Assembly (NCBI GenBank): GCA_018266175.1
Contig: JAFEAY010000028.1
Location: forward strand, 1-64,000
Source of the DNA: Candidatus Dependentiae bacterium
GTDB taxonomy: Bacteria > Babelota > Babeliae > Babelales > RVW-14
Length of the DNA: 64,000 nt
Reading direction: 5' to 3'
Shown: positions 1 through 9,136 of the stretch, piece after piece
Layout of the letters: each line of letters begins with the position of its first letter
How positions within the stretch are numbered: position 1 is the stretch's first letter
The notes under the pieces: model-generated
The model's database searches: none
What the model was told of the DNA's origin: nothing
What the model saw: only the letters and a program-made list of their open reading frames with translations
Translations under genes and position numbers: made by a program

Positions 1-19
1 GAGGATCTCTGTTAAATTT

Positions 20-1562
<1,543 letters not shown>

Positions 1563-1665
1563 AGGGAGATTAATGCCTAACTAGTTTAGGCGCCTATACA
1601 GGTGTAATAAAAATTTAGAGATTCTCATCAATTCAGGGATTCATACGAGTGTTAGCTTAGAGGAC

Positions 1666-1710
1666 CCGCTCGTCCTGAGTGTTTTGCGTAAGCAAAACGT
1701 ATCGAAGGAT
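1666..1710. repeat. dispersed hairpin repeat, copy A (16S-tRNA spacer)
   Basis: Two flanks, CCGCTCGTCCTGAGTG and GTATCGAAGG, enclose a perfect hairpin with GTTTTGC and GCAAAAC arms and a GTAA loop (1681-1698). The same flanks enclose a different core at 10506-10562, so this is a dispersed short element and not only a 16S processing stem. It is transcribed within the rRNA precursor. Confidence 0.7.
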
Positions 1711-1747
1711 TTGAGTGAGTCTTGTAATAAGCGTAACATTTTGGACT

Positions 1748-1824
1748 GGGCCCATAGCTCAGTTGGTTAGAGCACCCCGCTGATAACGGGGAGGTCAGTC
1801 GTTCGAGTCGACTTGGGCCCACCA
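1748..1824 (+). tRNA. tRNA-Ile (GAT)
   Basis: A 77-nt cloverleaf with the 3' CCA encoded. Acceptor arms GGGCCCA (1748-1754) and TGGGCCC (1814-1820) pair fully. The anticodon stem CCCCG/CGGGG encloses CTGATAA, giving anticodon GAT at 1782-1784. The T arm contains GTTCGAGTC. It lies 185 nt after 16S, the usual place for tRNA-Ile in bacterial rRNA operons. Confidence 0.97.
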
Positions 1825-1983
1825 TATTACAATGTTTAATATTTCAAACAAATAAATTATCTGTAATGTATTAAAAATTACTTCATGTAACAATAACTGT
1901 TATAGTAAAATATTTCTTGACAATTAAGCAGTTGTAGTAAAAAATATATCGTATATCTGCATAAAATAAGATTCCCAAATTCT

Positions 1984-2059
1984 GGGGGTGTAGCTCAGTT
2001 GGTAGAGCGTCTGATTTGCACTCAGAAGGTCAGCGGTTCGACTCCGCTCACCTCCACCA
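1984..2059 (+). tRNA. tRNA-Ala (TGC)
   Basis: A 76-nt cloverleaf with encoded CCA. Acceptor arms GGGGGTG (1984-1990) and CACCTCC (2049-2055) pair with one G-T wobble. The anticodon stem TCTGA/TCAGA encloses TTTGCAC, anticodon TGC at 2017-2019. The 159-nt A+T-rich gap before it holds a TTGACA at 1917-1922 with TAAAAA 15 nt later, so the tRNA may also have its own weak promoter. In most bacteria 23S would follow; here a terminator does. Confidence 0.97.
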
Positions 2060-2064
2060 GATTT

Positions 2065-2100
2065 AAGCCCTGCAAGGTAAAACTTGTGGGGCTTTTTTAT
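2065..2100 (+). terminator. rho-independent terminator of the 16S-tRNA unit
   Basis: AAGCCC and GGGCTT arms, with an inner GCAAG/CTTG stem around GTAAAA, are followed by a T-run (2094-2099). It closes the transcription unit right after tRNA-Ala. Confidence 0.85.
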
Positions 2101-2175
2101 TTCCCTTCAGGTTATGTTATAATTCATATAGATAATTATTCAATCTGTTTTTTCTAAAAATGCTTAAGGTTTTTA

Positions 2176-3369
2176 ATGATTTTAAAAAAATATGCAATCA
2201 AAGTCATTGCTGTTGTCGTGCTTGCGTTTGGAGCATTTGCATGTTCAACACGTTTTGTATCTGCAAGTAAAGCACAAAAATTTTTTAGGAATCACTGCGT
2301 TCAAGGACAAAATATTTTTGAAGACAAAAATGATGCACAGCGAGCCTATGATACGCTTTTGAAATTTTCTGGTGACCAAGAAAAGTTAGATCAAGTGAGT
2401 GATATCAAAAAACTTGCTGGTGGCTTCTCGGGTGCAATAATTTTTTCTTTTATACTCGAAGAGCATTCATATGTTGGAAGGCTTTTTGCTTCTGATCATA
2501 GTCAGCAAGAAATGCTCGAAGAAGTAACTGCACAATCTGCAGGAGCAGAGCTTGGCTATGCACCAAAAATTTATGTGTACGATTTGCAAAAACGTTCTGT
2601 AATTATGGACCTTGTGCAAGGCAAAAGCCTTAACGACCCTAGTCTTACGCATAATGATTCTCTGCTTAAAGAATGCGCGTGCGCTCTGCGTGCAATGCAC
2701 GGTGTTACTCGCTCGGCAAATCCAGATTTGCAAATACATGAGTATACAAAAAATCGAATTGGCCTTGATGCTCAGGCACTAATAAAAAGCTGTATTCAAA
2801 TGTTTCCTGAAAGTGTTGTGATACCAGAGCTTCGAAATTATGCGCAACAATTAAGTGATGTTGCAAGTAGCATGCCGCACGCGGTTGCTCTTACGCATAA
2901 TGACATTCATTGTGGGAATATTTTGGTTGATGATGTTGGTTCTGTAAAAATAATCGATTGGACGGACTCAGGGTATGACAATCCTTTAAATGATTGTGCG
3001 ATATTTTTGAATCAGTATGTTAATGAGCATGCCCCTGTTCTTGAAAACCGAGAGAAATTTCTTAAATATTATTTTGGGCGGGATCCATCGGCTCAAGAAC
3101 TTGCTTGGTTGCGTATTCTTCTGAACCTTTATCGTATTGAAGTAATAGGCCACATTATTACCACTCCAAGCGTTATTGCACATCCAAGTAGCTCGTTTCA
3201 GGAAGCTCTTAAAAAAAGCATTGAGCTGTATGTACGAGATGGAATTTATGATGAAACCCTGGCCAAAAATTCAGGCTATATTGTTTATGCTATTAGAGCA
3301 TGGATTGAGGAAATGAAGTTATATATTTCTCAAGAGTTCGATGAAGATAAAAGGCTTTTGCAGAGTTAA
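2176..3369 (+). CDS. exported aminoglycoside/choline phosphotransferase-like protein
   Basis: 397 aa of the APH/choline kinase fold. The Brenner motif HNDIHCGNIL (about residues 242-251, HxDxxxxN) and the metal-binding segment IIDWTDSGYDNP are intact. This family transfers phosphate from ATP to small hydroxyl or amino compounds; choline or ethanolamine kinase (LicA-like) is the nearest guess. The N-terminus (MILKKYAIKVIAVVV, then FGAFACS) is a signal peptide with a poor lipobox, so the protein should leave the cytoplasm. That is odd for an ATP-using enzyme unless it acts in a host cell. An AAGG lies about 8 nt before the ATG. It stands alone and its 3' end faces argR. Confidence 0.75.
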   Translation: MILKKYAIKVIAVVVLAFGAFACSTRFVSASKAQKFFRNHCVQGQNIFEDKNDAQRAYDTLLKFSGDQEKLDQVSDIKKLAGGFSGAIIFSFILEEHSYVGRLFASDHSQQEMLEEVTAQSAGAELGYAPKIYVYDLQKRSVIMDLVQGKSLNDPSLTHNDSLLKECACALRAMHGVTRSANPDLQIHEYTKNRIGLDAQALIKSCIQMFPESVVIPELRNYAQQLSDVASSMPHAVALTHNDIHCGNILVDDVGSVKIIDWTDSGYDNPLNDCAIFLNQYVNEHAPVLENREKFLKYYFGRDPSAQELAWLRILLNLYRIEVIGHIITTPSVIAHPSSSFQEALKKSIELYVRDGIYDETLAKNSGYIVYAIRAWIEEMKLYISQEFDEDKRLLQS

Positions 3370-3375
3370 CTCTGT

Positions 3376-3864
3376 TCATTTTTCGTCCCAATTAAGCTTT
3401 AACATTGAAGATTTTTGCAGGTACGGAAACTCTTTGTGAATTAAGCCCAGTACATTTTCTAAATCACTTTTACTTTTAATGATAATCAGAACGGTGTCAT
3501 CACCAGCAATCGTTCCTATGATCCCAGTGCTTATGTTATTTTTTGAAGAATAGTTTCCATATTTTTGATCCCAAAAATAAGCTAAGCCGCTTGCCTGACC
3601 AGGGTTGGTATGCAATACAATCAGCCCAAAATCTGAAACTTGCATATTCAAGACCAGAGGTAAGTGTGGCTGATTAAACTCTATCACCTGATAAACTCCA
3701 GCAACTTTGGCAATTTTAAGTTTTTTAAGCCGTCGTGATAGTGTTGCCTGTGGAATATCAAACCCTCGACTTTGTAATAAATCTTGTAATTCACTCTGTT
3801 CAGAAATTTCATTGTTTTGGATGATATTCAAAATGTGACCATCTAAAACCGTCTCTTGAAGCAT
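3376..3864 (-). CDS. argR: arginine repressor ArgR
   Basis: Arginine-responsive repressor/activator, hexameric in known members. From ATG 3864 it is 162 aa, near the usual ~150. The frame is open to an ATG at 3933, but 3864 has a good site (AAGGG, 6 nt) and gives the normal ArgR N-terminus. The N-terminal winged helix contains RGFDIPQATLSRRLKKL; the C-terminal domain has GTIAGDDTVLIIIKS, whose paired aspartates bind arginine in the family. It is divergent from the transporter/argGH operon, and boxes matching the ArgR consensus cover both promoters, so autoregulation plus operon control is the natural reading. Confidence 0.93.
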   Translation of the reverse strand: MLQETVLDGHILNIIQNNEISEQSELQDLLQSRGFDIPQATLSRRLKKLKIAKVAGVYQVIEFNQPHLPLVLNMQVSDFGLIVLHTNPGQASGLAYFWDQKYGNYSSKNNISTGIIGTIAGDDTVLIIIKSKSDLENVLGLIHKEFPYLQKSSMLKLNWDEK

Positions 3865-3879
3865 ATTTACCCTTATTTT

Positions 3880-3914
3880 TGAATTTATACTCACTGTTAT
3901 TGATATTATATTCA
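3880..3914. promoter_or_regulatory. tandem ARG boxes on the argR side
   Basis: TGAATTTATACTCA (3880-3893) and TGATATTATATTCA (3901-3914) each resemble the core TGAATWWWWATTCA with one or two mismatches. Their starts are 21 bp apart, two helical turns, the spacing of paired boxes bound by one ArgR hexamer in E. coli. The second overlaps the argR -10. Confidence 0.75.
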
Positions 3915-3933
3915 CTTGCGCTTGACAATGCAA
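3905..3933 (-). promoter_or_regulatory. argR promoter (candidate)
   Basis: On the minus strand, TTGCAT (3928-3933) and TATAAT (3905-3910) are 17 bp apart. The -10 is perfect, the -35 poor. Its -35 abuts that of the divergent operon promoter. Confidence 0.5.
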
Positions 3934-3950
3934 TGCTTGGTTGTTATATT
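3922..3950 (+). promoter_or_regulatory. promoter of the ABC transporter-argGH operon
   Basis: TTGACA (3922-3927), 17-bp spacer, TATATT (3945-3950): a strong sigma-70-type promoter about 63 nt before the first ATG. ARG boxes lie just upstream and downstream. Confidence 0.8.
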
Positions 3951-3968
3951 CAGATTATGAATAAAATA

Positions 3969-3982
3969 TGAATACATATTCA
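3969..3982. promoter_or_regulatory. near-perfect ARG box over the operon start
   Basis: TGAATACATATTCA has both half-sites of the ArgR consensus exact. It begins about 19 bp after the -10, so bound ArgR would block promoter escape. Further half-sites (ATTCA at 3948-3952, TGAAT at 3958-3962) lie between it and the -10. Confidence 0.8.
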
Positions 3983-4013
3983 CCATGGGCGGATAAAGAA
4001 TAGGGAGTCGAAG

Positions 4014-4763
4014 ATGAAAAATTATATGAATGTGGTATTGGGTGTTGCATTGTTATTCGCAGTAAGTGGATGCGGTAATCACCATAAATTAGGTAATGTT
4101 ATAAGTTTTGGGATTTCGGCAGAATATCCACCTTTTGAATATATTCAAAAGGGTGTCTTGAAAGGTTTTGATATTGATCTTGCGCGCTTAGTTGCAAAGC
4201 AGCTCAATAAAAAGGCTGTTTTTGAGAATATGCAGTTCAGCACTATTCTTCCCGCAACGCAAAGTGGACATGTTGATGCTGCTATTTCAACGATCACCAT
4301 TACCCCAGAGCGAGAGAAAAATTTTGATTTTTCAGACAGCTATTACATTGAAAGTTTAGCTATGGTGTATCCAAATGGTGCGCCAATTATTCATGAGTCT
4401 CAATTGTCTGGCAAAAAAATTGCGTGCCAATTGGGGACAACCATGGAAGTTTGGCTCAAAGAGCATGCGCCAGATACGCAAATCATTACCTTTGATGGTA
4501 ATCCACAAGCTATAGAAGCGTTAAAGGCTGGTCATGTTGACGGTGTGTTTATTGATGGCATACAAGCGACGGTTTTTAGCAAAAATAATTTGGGTTTGGC
4601 TTATGCGGTGCTTGCTCAGTCCGATACCGGTTATGGTGTTGCGGTTAAAAAAGGTTCGCCTTTAAAAGATGAAATAAATGCAGCACTCAAGGCTTTGGAA
4701 AATAGTGGTGAGTTGGCAGCACTGAAGAAGAAGTGTTTTGTGGAGGGGCAATGGACAAGTTAA
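4014..4763 (+). CDS. amino-acid ABC transporter substrate-binding lipoprotein (arginine/citrulline type)
   Basis: 249 aa, SBP_bac_3 family (ArtJ/GlnH/HisJ type), which captures an amino acid outside the inner membrane. The signal peptide ends in lipobox VSGC (Cys20), so it is a lipoprotein. Family segments are clear: FGISAEYPPFEY, GFDIDLARLVAKQL, ISTITITPEREKNFDFSD and QLGTTMEVW. The operon context under ArgR with argG and argH points to arginine or citrulline as ligand; the sequence alone does not say which. The gene ends 13 nt inside the permease gene, so translation is coupled. AGGGAG lies just before the start. Confidence 0.88.
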   Translation: MKNYMNVVLGVALLFAVSGCGNHHKLGNVISFGISAEYPPFEYIQKGVLKGFDIDLARLVAKQLNKKAVFENMQFSTILPATQSGHVDAAISTITITPEREKNFDFSDSYYIESLAMVYPNGAPIIHESQLSGKKIACQLGTTMEVWLKEHAPDTQIITFDGNPQAIEALKAGHVDGVFIDGIQATVFSKNNLGLAYAVLAQSDTGYGVAVKKGSPLKDEINAALKALENSGELAALKKKCFVEGQWTS

Positions 4764-5395
4764 TATCATATATTTTTTTTATTGGCTCGGGAGTTGCTTT
4801 TACTCTCGGGCTCCTGATTGGGGGATTGTTGTTAGGGCTTACCCTGGGAATAACCTTGTCGGTATTGAGATACAACAAAGTTTGTGCTGGTCTTATCAAT
4901 CTCGTTATATCAATTGTGCGAGGAACCCCTTTAATTTTACAGTTGAGCTTAGTTTATTTTTCAGCTCCAAGTCTTATCGGGATCAGGCTCGATATTTTAA
5001 GCGCGGGTATTCTTACCTTTGGCTTTAACAGTTCAGCTTATATCGCAGAAATTGTAAGAGCCGGCATTCAGAGCTTGCCTCAAGGGCAGTTTGAAGCGGC
5101 AAAAACATTAGAGATTCCAAGCTTTTATATGTGGAAAGATATTATTTTGCCGCAAGTCATCAAGAATATTTTGCCGGCAATGGTAGGTGAAGTTATTGCG
5201 TTACTCAAAGAAACTGCACTGATTGCAACCATTGGTGGCATGGACATTATGAGAACGGCTCAGATGCTTGCAGCAGAGCAATTTACCTACTTTATGCCTT
5301 TGTGTATTGCGGGTTTCTATTACTATGCATTGGTATTACTCATTGAGTTCATTGGGAAAAAAATTGAAAAGGGGGGCGCACATGCTCACAATTAA
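4751..5395 (+). CDS. amino-acid ABC transporter permease
   Basis: Polar amino-acid permease (HisM/GlnP/ArtQ type), 214 aa from ATG 4751, which follows a GGAGGGG site; an ATG 18 nt earlier lacks that spacing. It has about five hydrophobic segments and the cytoplasmic EAA loop (EAAKTLEIPSFYMWKDIILP) that docks on the ATPase. IVRGTPLILQL and AYIAEIVRAGIQSLPQGQ are family signatures. Only one permease gene is present, so a homodimer is expected. It overlaps both neighbours by 13-14 nt. Confidence 0.9.
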   Translation: MDKLISYIFFIGSGVAFTLGLLIGGLLLGLTLGITLSVLRYNKVCAGLINLVISIVRGTPLILQLSLVYFSAPSLIGIRLDILSAGILTFGFNSSAYIAEIVRAGIQSLPQGQFEAAKTLEIPSFYMWKDIILPQVIKNILPAMVGEVIALLKETALIATIGGMDIMRTAQMLAAEQFTYFMPLCIAGFYYYALVLLIEFIGKKIEKGGAHAHN

Positions 5396-6035
5396 AAAAG
5401 CGAATAAGGTTTTTAATGGTGTCCCTGTGCTGGACGATATAAACTTGAGTATAAAAAAAACGACTATTGTTGGGCTTGCTGGTCCTTCGGGGAGTGGCAA
5501 ATCAACCTTGCTCCGATGCATCCAAAAGTTAGAAAAACTTGATTCGGGTATTATCGACAGTAAGGGAAAATGTGGATTTATGTTCCAAGATTTTCAGCTT
5601 TTCCCGCATATGACCGTTATGCAGAATCTTGTCTATGCCCCAAAGCTTAAAAATAAGGGCCAAGATTATGATCAGCAAGCAGAAGCAATACTTCAAAATT
5701 TGGGAATTGCGCATAAAGCTTATGAGTATCCAGGAAAATTATCGGGTGGGCAGAAACAGCGTGTTGCACTCGCAAGAAGTTTAATGATGCAGCCTGATAT
5801 TTTGTTGTGCGATGAACCAACTTCAGGATTGGATGTGGCAACAACAATGGATGTTGTTACGTTATTAAAGTCGGTCAAAGACATTGGTACAACCATGGTT
5901 ATTGCTTCACATGACTTAGATTTTTTAACAAAAATATCCGACAGGATTGTTCTGCTCAAAGCGGGAAAAATTCTTGTGGATGTGGAACTGCAAAATATCG
6001 GTGACCCCGTTAATTATTTAAAAAAATATTATTAA
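5382..6035 (+). CDS. amino-acid ABC transporter ATP-binding protein
   Basis: 218-aa ATPase that powers the importer. It contains Walker [11 protein letters not shown]-loop [13 protein letters not shown], signature LSGGQKQR, Walker [13 protein letters not shown] and the switch histidine in ASHD. It is slightly short for the GlnQ/ArtP family (about 240 aa). The start at 5382 follows a GGGGGG site and overlaps the permease end by 14 nt; the frame is open further upstream but those residues match nothing in the family. Third gene of the ArgR-controlled operon. Confidence 0.92.
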   Translation: MLTIKKANKVFNGVPVLDDINLSIKKTTIVGLAGPSGSGKSTLLRCIQKLEKLDSGIIDSKGKCGFMFQDFQLFPHMTVMQNLVYAPKLKNKGQDYDQQAEAILQNLGIAHKAYEYPGKLSGGQKQRVALARSLMMQPDILLCDEPTSGLDVATTMDVVTLLKSVKDIGTTMVIASHDLDFLTKISDRIVLLKAGKILVDVELQNIGDPVNYLKKYY

Positions 6036-6049
6036 ACGAGATAAATGTT

Positions 6050-7303
6050 ATGAATAAAACTATTAAAAAAATTGTACTTGCTTACTCTGGTGGGCTTGAT
6101 ACGTCGGTCATGATTCCGTGGCTTAAGGAGCATTATCCTGTTGCTGACATCATTGCTGTTACGGTTAATGTTGGGCAAAACGAAGATTTAAGCGCAATAA
6201 AAAGTAAAGCATTAAAAAGTGGAGCTGCTTCTGCTCATGTTATTAATATGCAAGAAGAATTCATTCATGATTATGTGTGGCCGCTTGTTAAATCTGGCGC
6301 GTTGTACGAAGAACAGTACATTCTGGGAACCATCTCTCGTCCGTTGATCGCGCAAAAATTAGTTGAAATTGCATTGCAAGAAAATGCCGATGCAATTGCG
6401 CATGGAGCAACGGGCAAGGGCAACGATCAGGTGCGATTTGAATATACGATTAAGGCGTTGGCTCCTCATATCAACATTATTGCACCATGGCGATCATGGG
6501 AGATTAAATCTCGACAAGATGCGCTGCGTTATGCTCAAAAGCATGGTATTGAAATTTTGAGCACACACAATGGTTTGCACGAAAGTAAACCAAAAAGCCC
6601 TTACTCACGAGACCATAATATCTGGTACATTTCTCACGAAGGTGGAAATATTGAAGACCTTACGTCTGGACAGCCTGAAGACGTTCTTCTTATGACATCT
6701 TCGCTTGAGCAAGCGTGCAATGATTCTGAAATAATTACTGTTGATTTTGAACAGGGTGTGCCTGTGGCGCTGAACGGTGTGAAGAAGAATTCAGCTATTC
6801 TTCTGGCAGAACTCAACGCGATAGGTGGTAAGCACGGTATTGGTGTTGCAGATATTATTGAAAATCGTTTAGTTGGTATGAAGATCAGAGGTATCTACGA
6901 AGCACCCGGTGCGGCAATTATTTATAAAGCACATCACATACTTGAAGCATTGTGTTTAGACAAAGATATGTTGCATCTCAAACAATCGCTTAAAGCAAGT
7001 TATGCAAATATCGTGTATGAAGGACGTTGGTTTTCTCAGAGTAAAGAGGCTCTGGATGCTTTTTTTGAAGTGGCTCAAAAGCATGTAACAGGATGCGTTA
7101 CGTTAAAGCTTTATAAAGGCAATATTGTTTTTGCAGGCATCACCTCACCATACAGTCTTCATAGCCCAGCGCTTGCAACATTTGAAGAAGATGAAATATA
7201 CAACCAGGCCGATGCGCAGGGTTTTATAAATTTATTTGCGCTTTCAGCGCAGGTCTATGGAATGGTTCATAGGGGAAAAAGGGAAGGTAACAATGAGCAA
7301 TAA
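6050..7303 (+). CDS. argG: argininosuccinate synthase
   Basis: 417 aa. Joins citrulline and aspartate with ATP to give argininosuccinate, the penultimate step of arginine synthesis, in the cytosol. The ATP pyrophosphatase P-loop AYSGGLDTS is at residues 12-20. Other conserved stretches are [14 protein letters not shown] and IAPWRSWEI, and the length is normal. It lies 14 nt after the transporter ATPase gene and overlaps argH by 11 nt. The earlier arginine-pathway genes are not in this window, so citrulline may be imported by the upstream transporter. Confidence 0.95.
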   Translation: MNKTIKKIVLAYSGGLDTSVMIPWLKEHYPVADIIAVTVNVGQNEDLSAIKSKALKSGAASAHVINMQEEFIHDYVWPLVKSGALYEEQYILGTISRPLIAQKLVEIALQENADAIAHGATGKGNDQVRFEYTIKALAPHINIIAPWRSWEIKSRQDALRYAQKHGIEILSTHNGLHESKPKSPYSRDHNIWYISHEGGNIEDLTSGQPEDVLLMTSSLEQACNDSEIITVDFEQGVPVALNGVKKNSAILLAELNAIGGKHGIGVADIIENRLVGMKIRGIYEAPGAAIIYKAHHILEALCLDKDMLHLKQSLKASYANIVYEGRWFSQSKEALDAFFEVAQKHVTGCVTLKLYKGNIVFAGITSPYSLHSPALATFEEDEIYNQADAQGFINLFALSAQVYGMVHRGKREGNNEQ

Positions 7304-8531
7304 AACCTGGGGCGGTCGATTTAAAAAACCTTTAGACCCAAGAGTTTGTGCGTTTAATGCATCGCTCGCTTTTGATCATGTGTTGTATGAATACGACATT
7401 ATGGGAAGCAAAACGCATGCAAAAATGCTTGGTAAGCAGGGCTTAATTTCTGATCAAGAAGCACAAGATATTTGTGATGCACTCACTCAAATCTGTGCCG
7501 AAATTAAAAATGGTTTGCACCCCTTAGATGAAAACAGTGAAGATGTTCATATGTTTATTGAGCAAGTTTTGATCAATAAAATTGGTGATACCGGTAAAAA
7601 ATTGCATACGGGAAGAAGCAGAAATGATCAGGTCGCGCTTGACCTGAGGCTCTATGCTCGTGATGCTGGTGTAACCATAAAAAAACAAATTACTTGTTTG
7701 GTTAATGCGTTAGAACATCTTATGAATAAACACAAAAATGATACTATGCCGGGCTATACGCACCTTCAACAGGCTCAGCCTATTACATTGGGGAACTATT
7801 TTGGTGCATATTGCGCAATGTTTAAACGTGACCTGAGTCGTCTGGATGACTGGTGTGTGCGAATGAATTTTTCTCCCTTGGGAGCAGGTGCGCTTGCCGG
7901 GAGCAGCTTGCCCTTAGATAGGAAAAGCGTTGCGGATGAATTGATGTTTGATGGCATTATAGAAAACACACTCGATGCGGTGAGTGACCGAGATTATGTT
8001 GTAGAGTTTTGCAGTTTTGCATCAATAGTGATGATGCACTTATCACGCATGTGCGAAGATTTGATTCTGTGGGCAACGCAGGAATTTAATTTTTTAACCT
8101 TGGATGATTCTTTTTCAACCGGCTCTTCGTTGATGCCCAACAAAAAGAACCCCGATGTTTTAGAGCTTATTCGAGGGAAAAGCGGCCGTGTTTTTGGACA
8201 TCTTATGGCAATTTTAACGATCATGAAGGGTTTGCCATTAGCTTACAATAAAGATATGCAAGAGGATAAAGAGGGTTTTTTTGATACCGTGAATACCCTT
8301 TCTCAATGCCTAGAAATTATTACCCCATTTTTAGAGGCAACGCATTTTAATATCGATGTCATGAGCAAACGCGCAAAGTCTGGGTATTTAGATGCAACTC
8401 AAATACTCGAATCCTTAGTTTTACAGGGTGTGCCATTTCGAGATGCGCATCATCAAGTTGGGCTGTGGGTTACTCAGGCTATTCAAAAAAAATGTTCTCT
8501 GAAAGAGATACAAGAAGCTGAAAAAATTTAA
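7293..8531 (+). CDS. argH: argininosuccinate lyase, short C-terminus
   Basis: Splits argininosuccinate into arginine and fumarate. 412 aa from ATG 7293 (GGGAAGG site; [10 protein letters not shown] is the normal ArgH start). The superfamily signature [12 protein letters not shown], the TGRSRNDQ motif and the [11 protein letters not shown] segment (with its conserved His) are intact. Family members are usually about 455-470 aa; this one stops soon after the conserved DAHHQVG motif, losing roughly 45-50 C-terminal residues. I see no downstream frame that restores them, so it looks like a true truncation. The missing helices are far from the catalytic motifs, so activity is likely but unproven. 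Last gene of the operon. Confidence 0.92.
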   Translation: MSNKTWGGRFKKPLDPRVCAFNASLAFDHVLYEYDIMGSKTHAKMLGKQGLISDQEAQDICDALTQICAEIKNGLHPLDENSEDVHMFIEQVLINKIGDTGKKLHTGRSRNDQVALDLRLYARDAGVTIKKQITCLVNALEHLMNKHKNDTMPGYTHLQQAQPITLGNYFGAYCAMFKRDLSRLDDWCVRMNFSPLGAGALAGSSLPLDRKSVADELMFDGIIENTLDAVSDRDYVVEFCSFASIVMMHLSRMCEDLILWATQEFNFLTLDDSFSTGSSLMPNKKNPDVLELIRGKSGRVFGHLMAILTIMKGLPLAYNKDMQEDKEGFFDTVNTLSQCLEIITPFLEATHFNIDVMSKRAKSGYLDATQILESLVLQGVPFRDAHHQVGLWVTQAIQKKCSLKEIQEAEKI

Positions 8532-8555
8532 TTTTGTAGATCATAGTAATCATAG

Positions 8556-8588
8556 TTCCCCTTTGGCGATAATAAAGTTGAAGGGGAA
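8556..8588 (+). promoter_or_regulatory. hairpin sequestering the ribosome site of the next gene
   Basis: TTCCCCTT (8556-8563) pairs perfectly with AAGGGGAA (8581-8588), an 8-bp stem whose 3' arm contains the AAGGGG ribosome site of the ATG at 8592. No T-run follows, so it fits RNA-level control of translation better than termination, though it might do both for argH. Confidence 0.5.
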
Positions 8589-8591
8589 TTT

Positions 8592-9119
8592 ATGTGGAAG
8601 CAATTACGTTGGTTCATATTTCTTGTATGGGCATGTTGTATTTCTTCTATGCTTCAGGTACTACCGTGCCAACCGCACGAAATTTCATGGCAGAGTAAAC
8701 TTTCAGATAAAACGTTGCAAGATAGTTGGACTATTTGGGACAGAGATTTTCGGCCACACATAAAGCCAGCAAGTGAACAATGCGAATTTATTGCAGCATG
8801 TGAGCAGATGGAATATTGCATCATGACGGTGGACGATTTCCTTAAGCTGCAGGTTGAAAACCACCGCCTTGTGCGTTACGCTCATGCAAAAAGTCCTGAA
8901 GAATTTTATCCTACAAACGATAAGCCGCGTCAAAAAAATGAAGATGTTGATAGTGTTTATTATCATATGACAACACAAGATTTGGTAAGCCCTATTTGTG
9001 TCATCTGTGTCCATGATCAGAGTGGACGTGCGCGAAAAATTAAGCTTGATGGGAGCCATCGCTTGGTGGCGGCAAAATTATGCGGGTCACGCATTTGTGT
9101 TTGTTTTATTAGTTTATAA
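8592..9119 (+). CDS. exported ParB/sulfiredoxin-fold protein
   Basis: 175 aa with an N-terminal signal or anchor segment (RWFIFLVWACCISSML). The C-terminal part, SPICVICVHD then KIKLDGSHRLVAAKLCG, matches the ParB N-terminal/sulfiredoxin fold: a beta strand, then a D-G-x-H-R nucleotide-binding motif and a helix. ParB proteins bind CTP and related sulfiredoxins bind ATP, all normally cytosolic, so an exported copy is unusual. The middle part (residues 45-120) matches nothing I know. The ribosome site lies in the 3' arm of the hairpin described just upstream. Confidence 0.55.
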   Translation: MWKQLRWFIFLVWACCISSMLQVLPCQPHEISWQSKLSDKTLQDSWTIWDRDFRPHIKPASEQCEFIAACEQMEYCIMTVDDFLKLQVENHRLVRYAHAKSPEEFYPTNDKPRQKNEDVDSVYYHMTTQDLVSPICVICVHDQSGRARKIKLDGSHRLVAAKLCGSRICVCFISL

Positions 9120-9136
9120 ATTTTGTCGAGTATTTT

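Noticed and set aside
2060-2175. A 23S rRNA gene expected after tRNA-Ala
   Set aside because: A terminator and then a protein gene follow; no 23S sequence is visible in the window.
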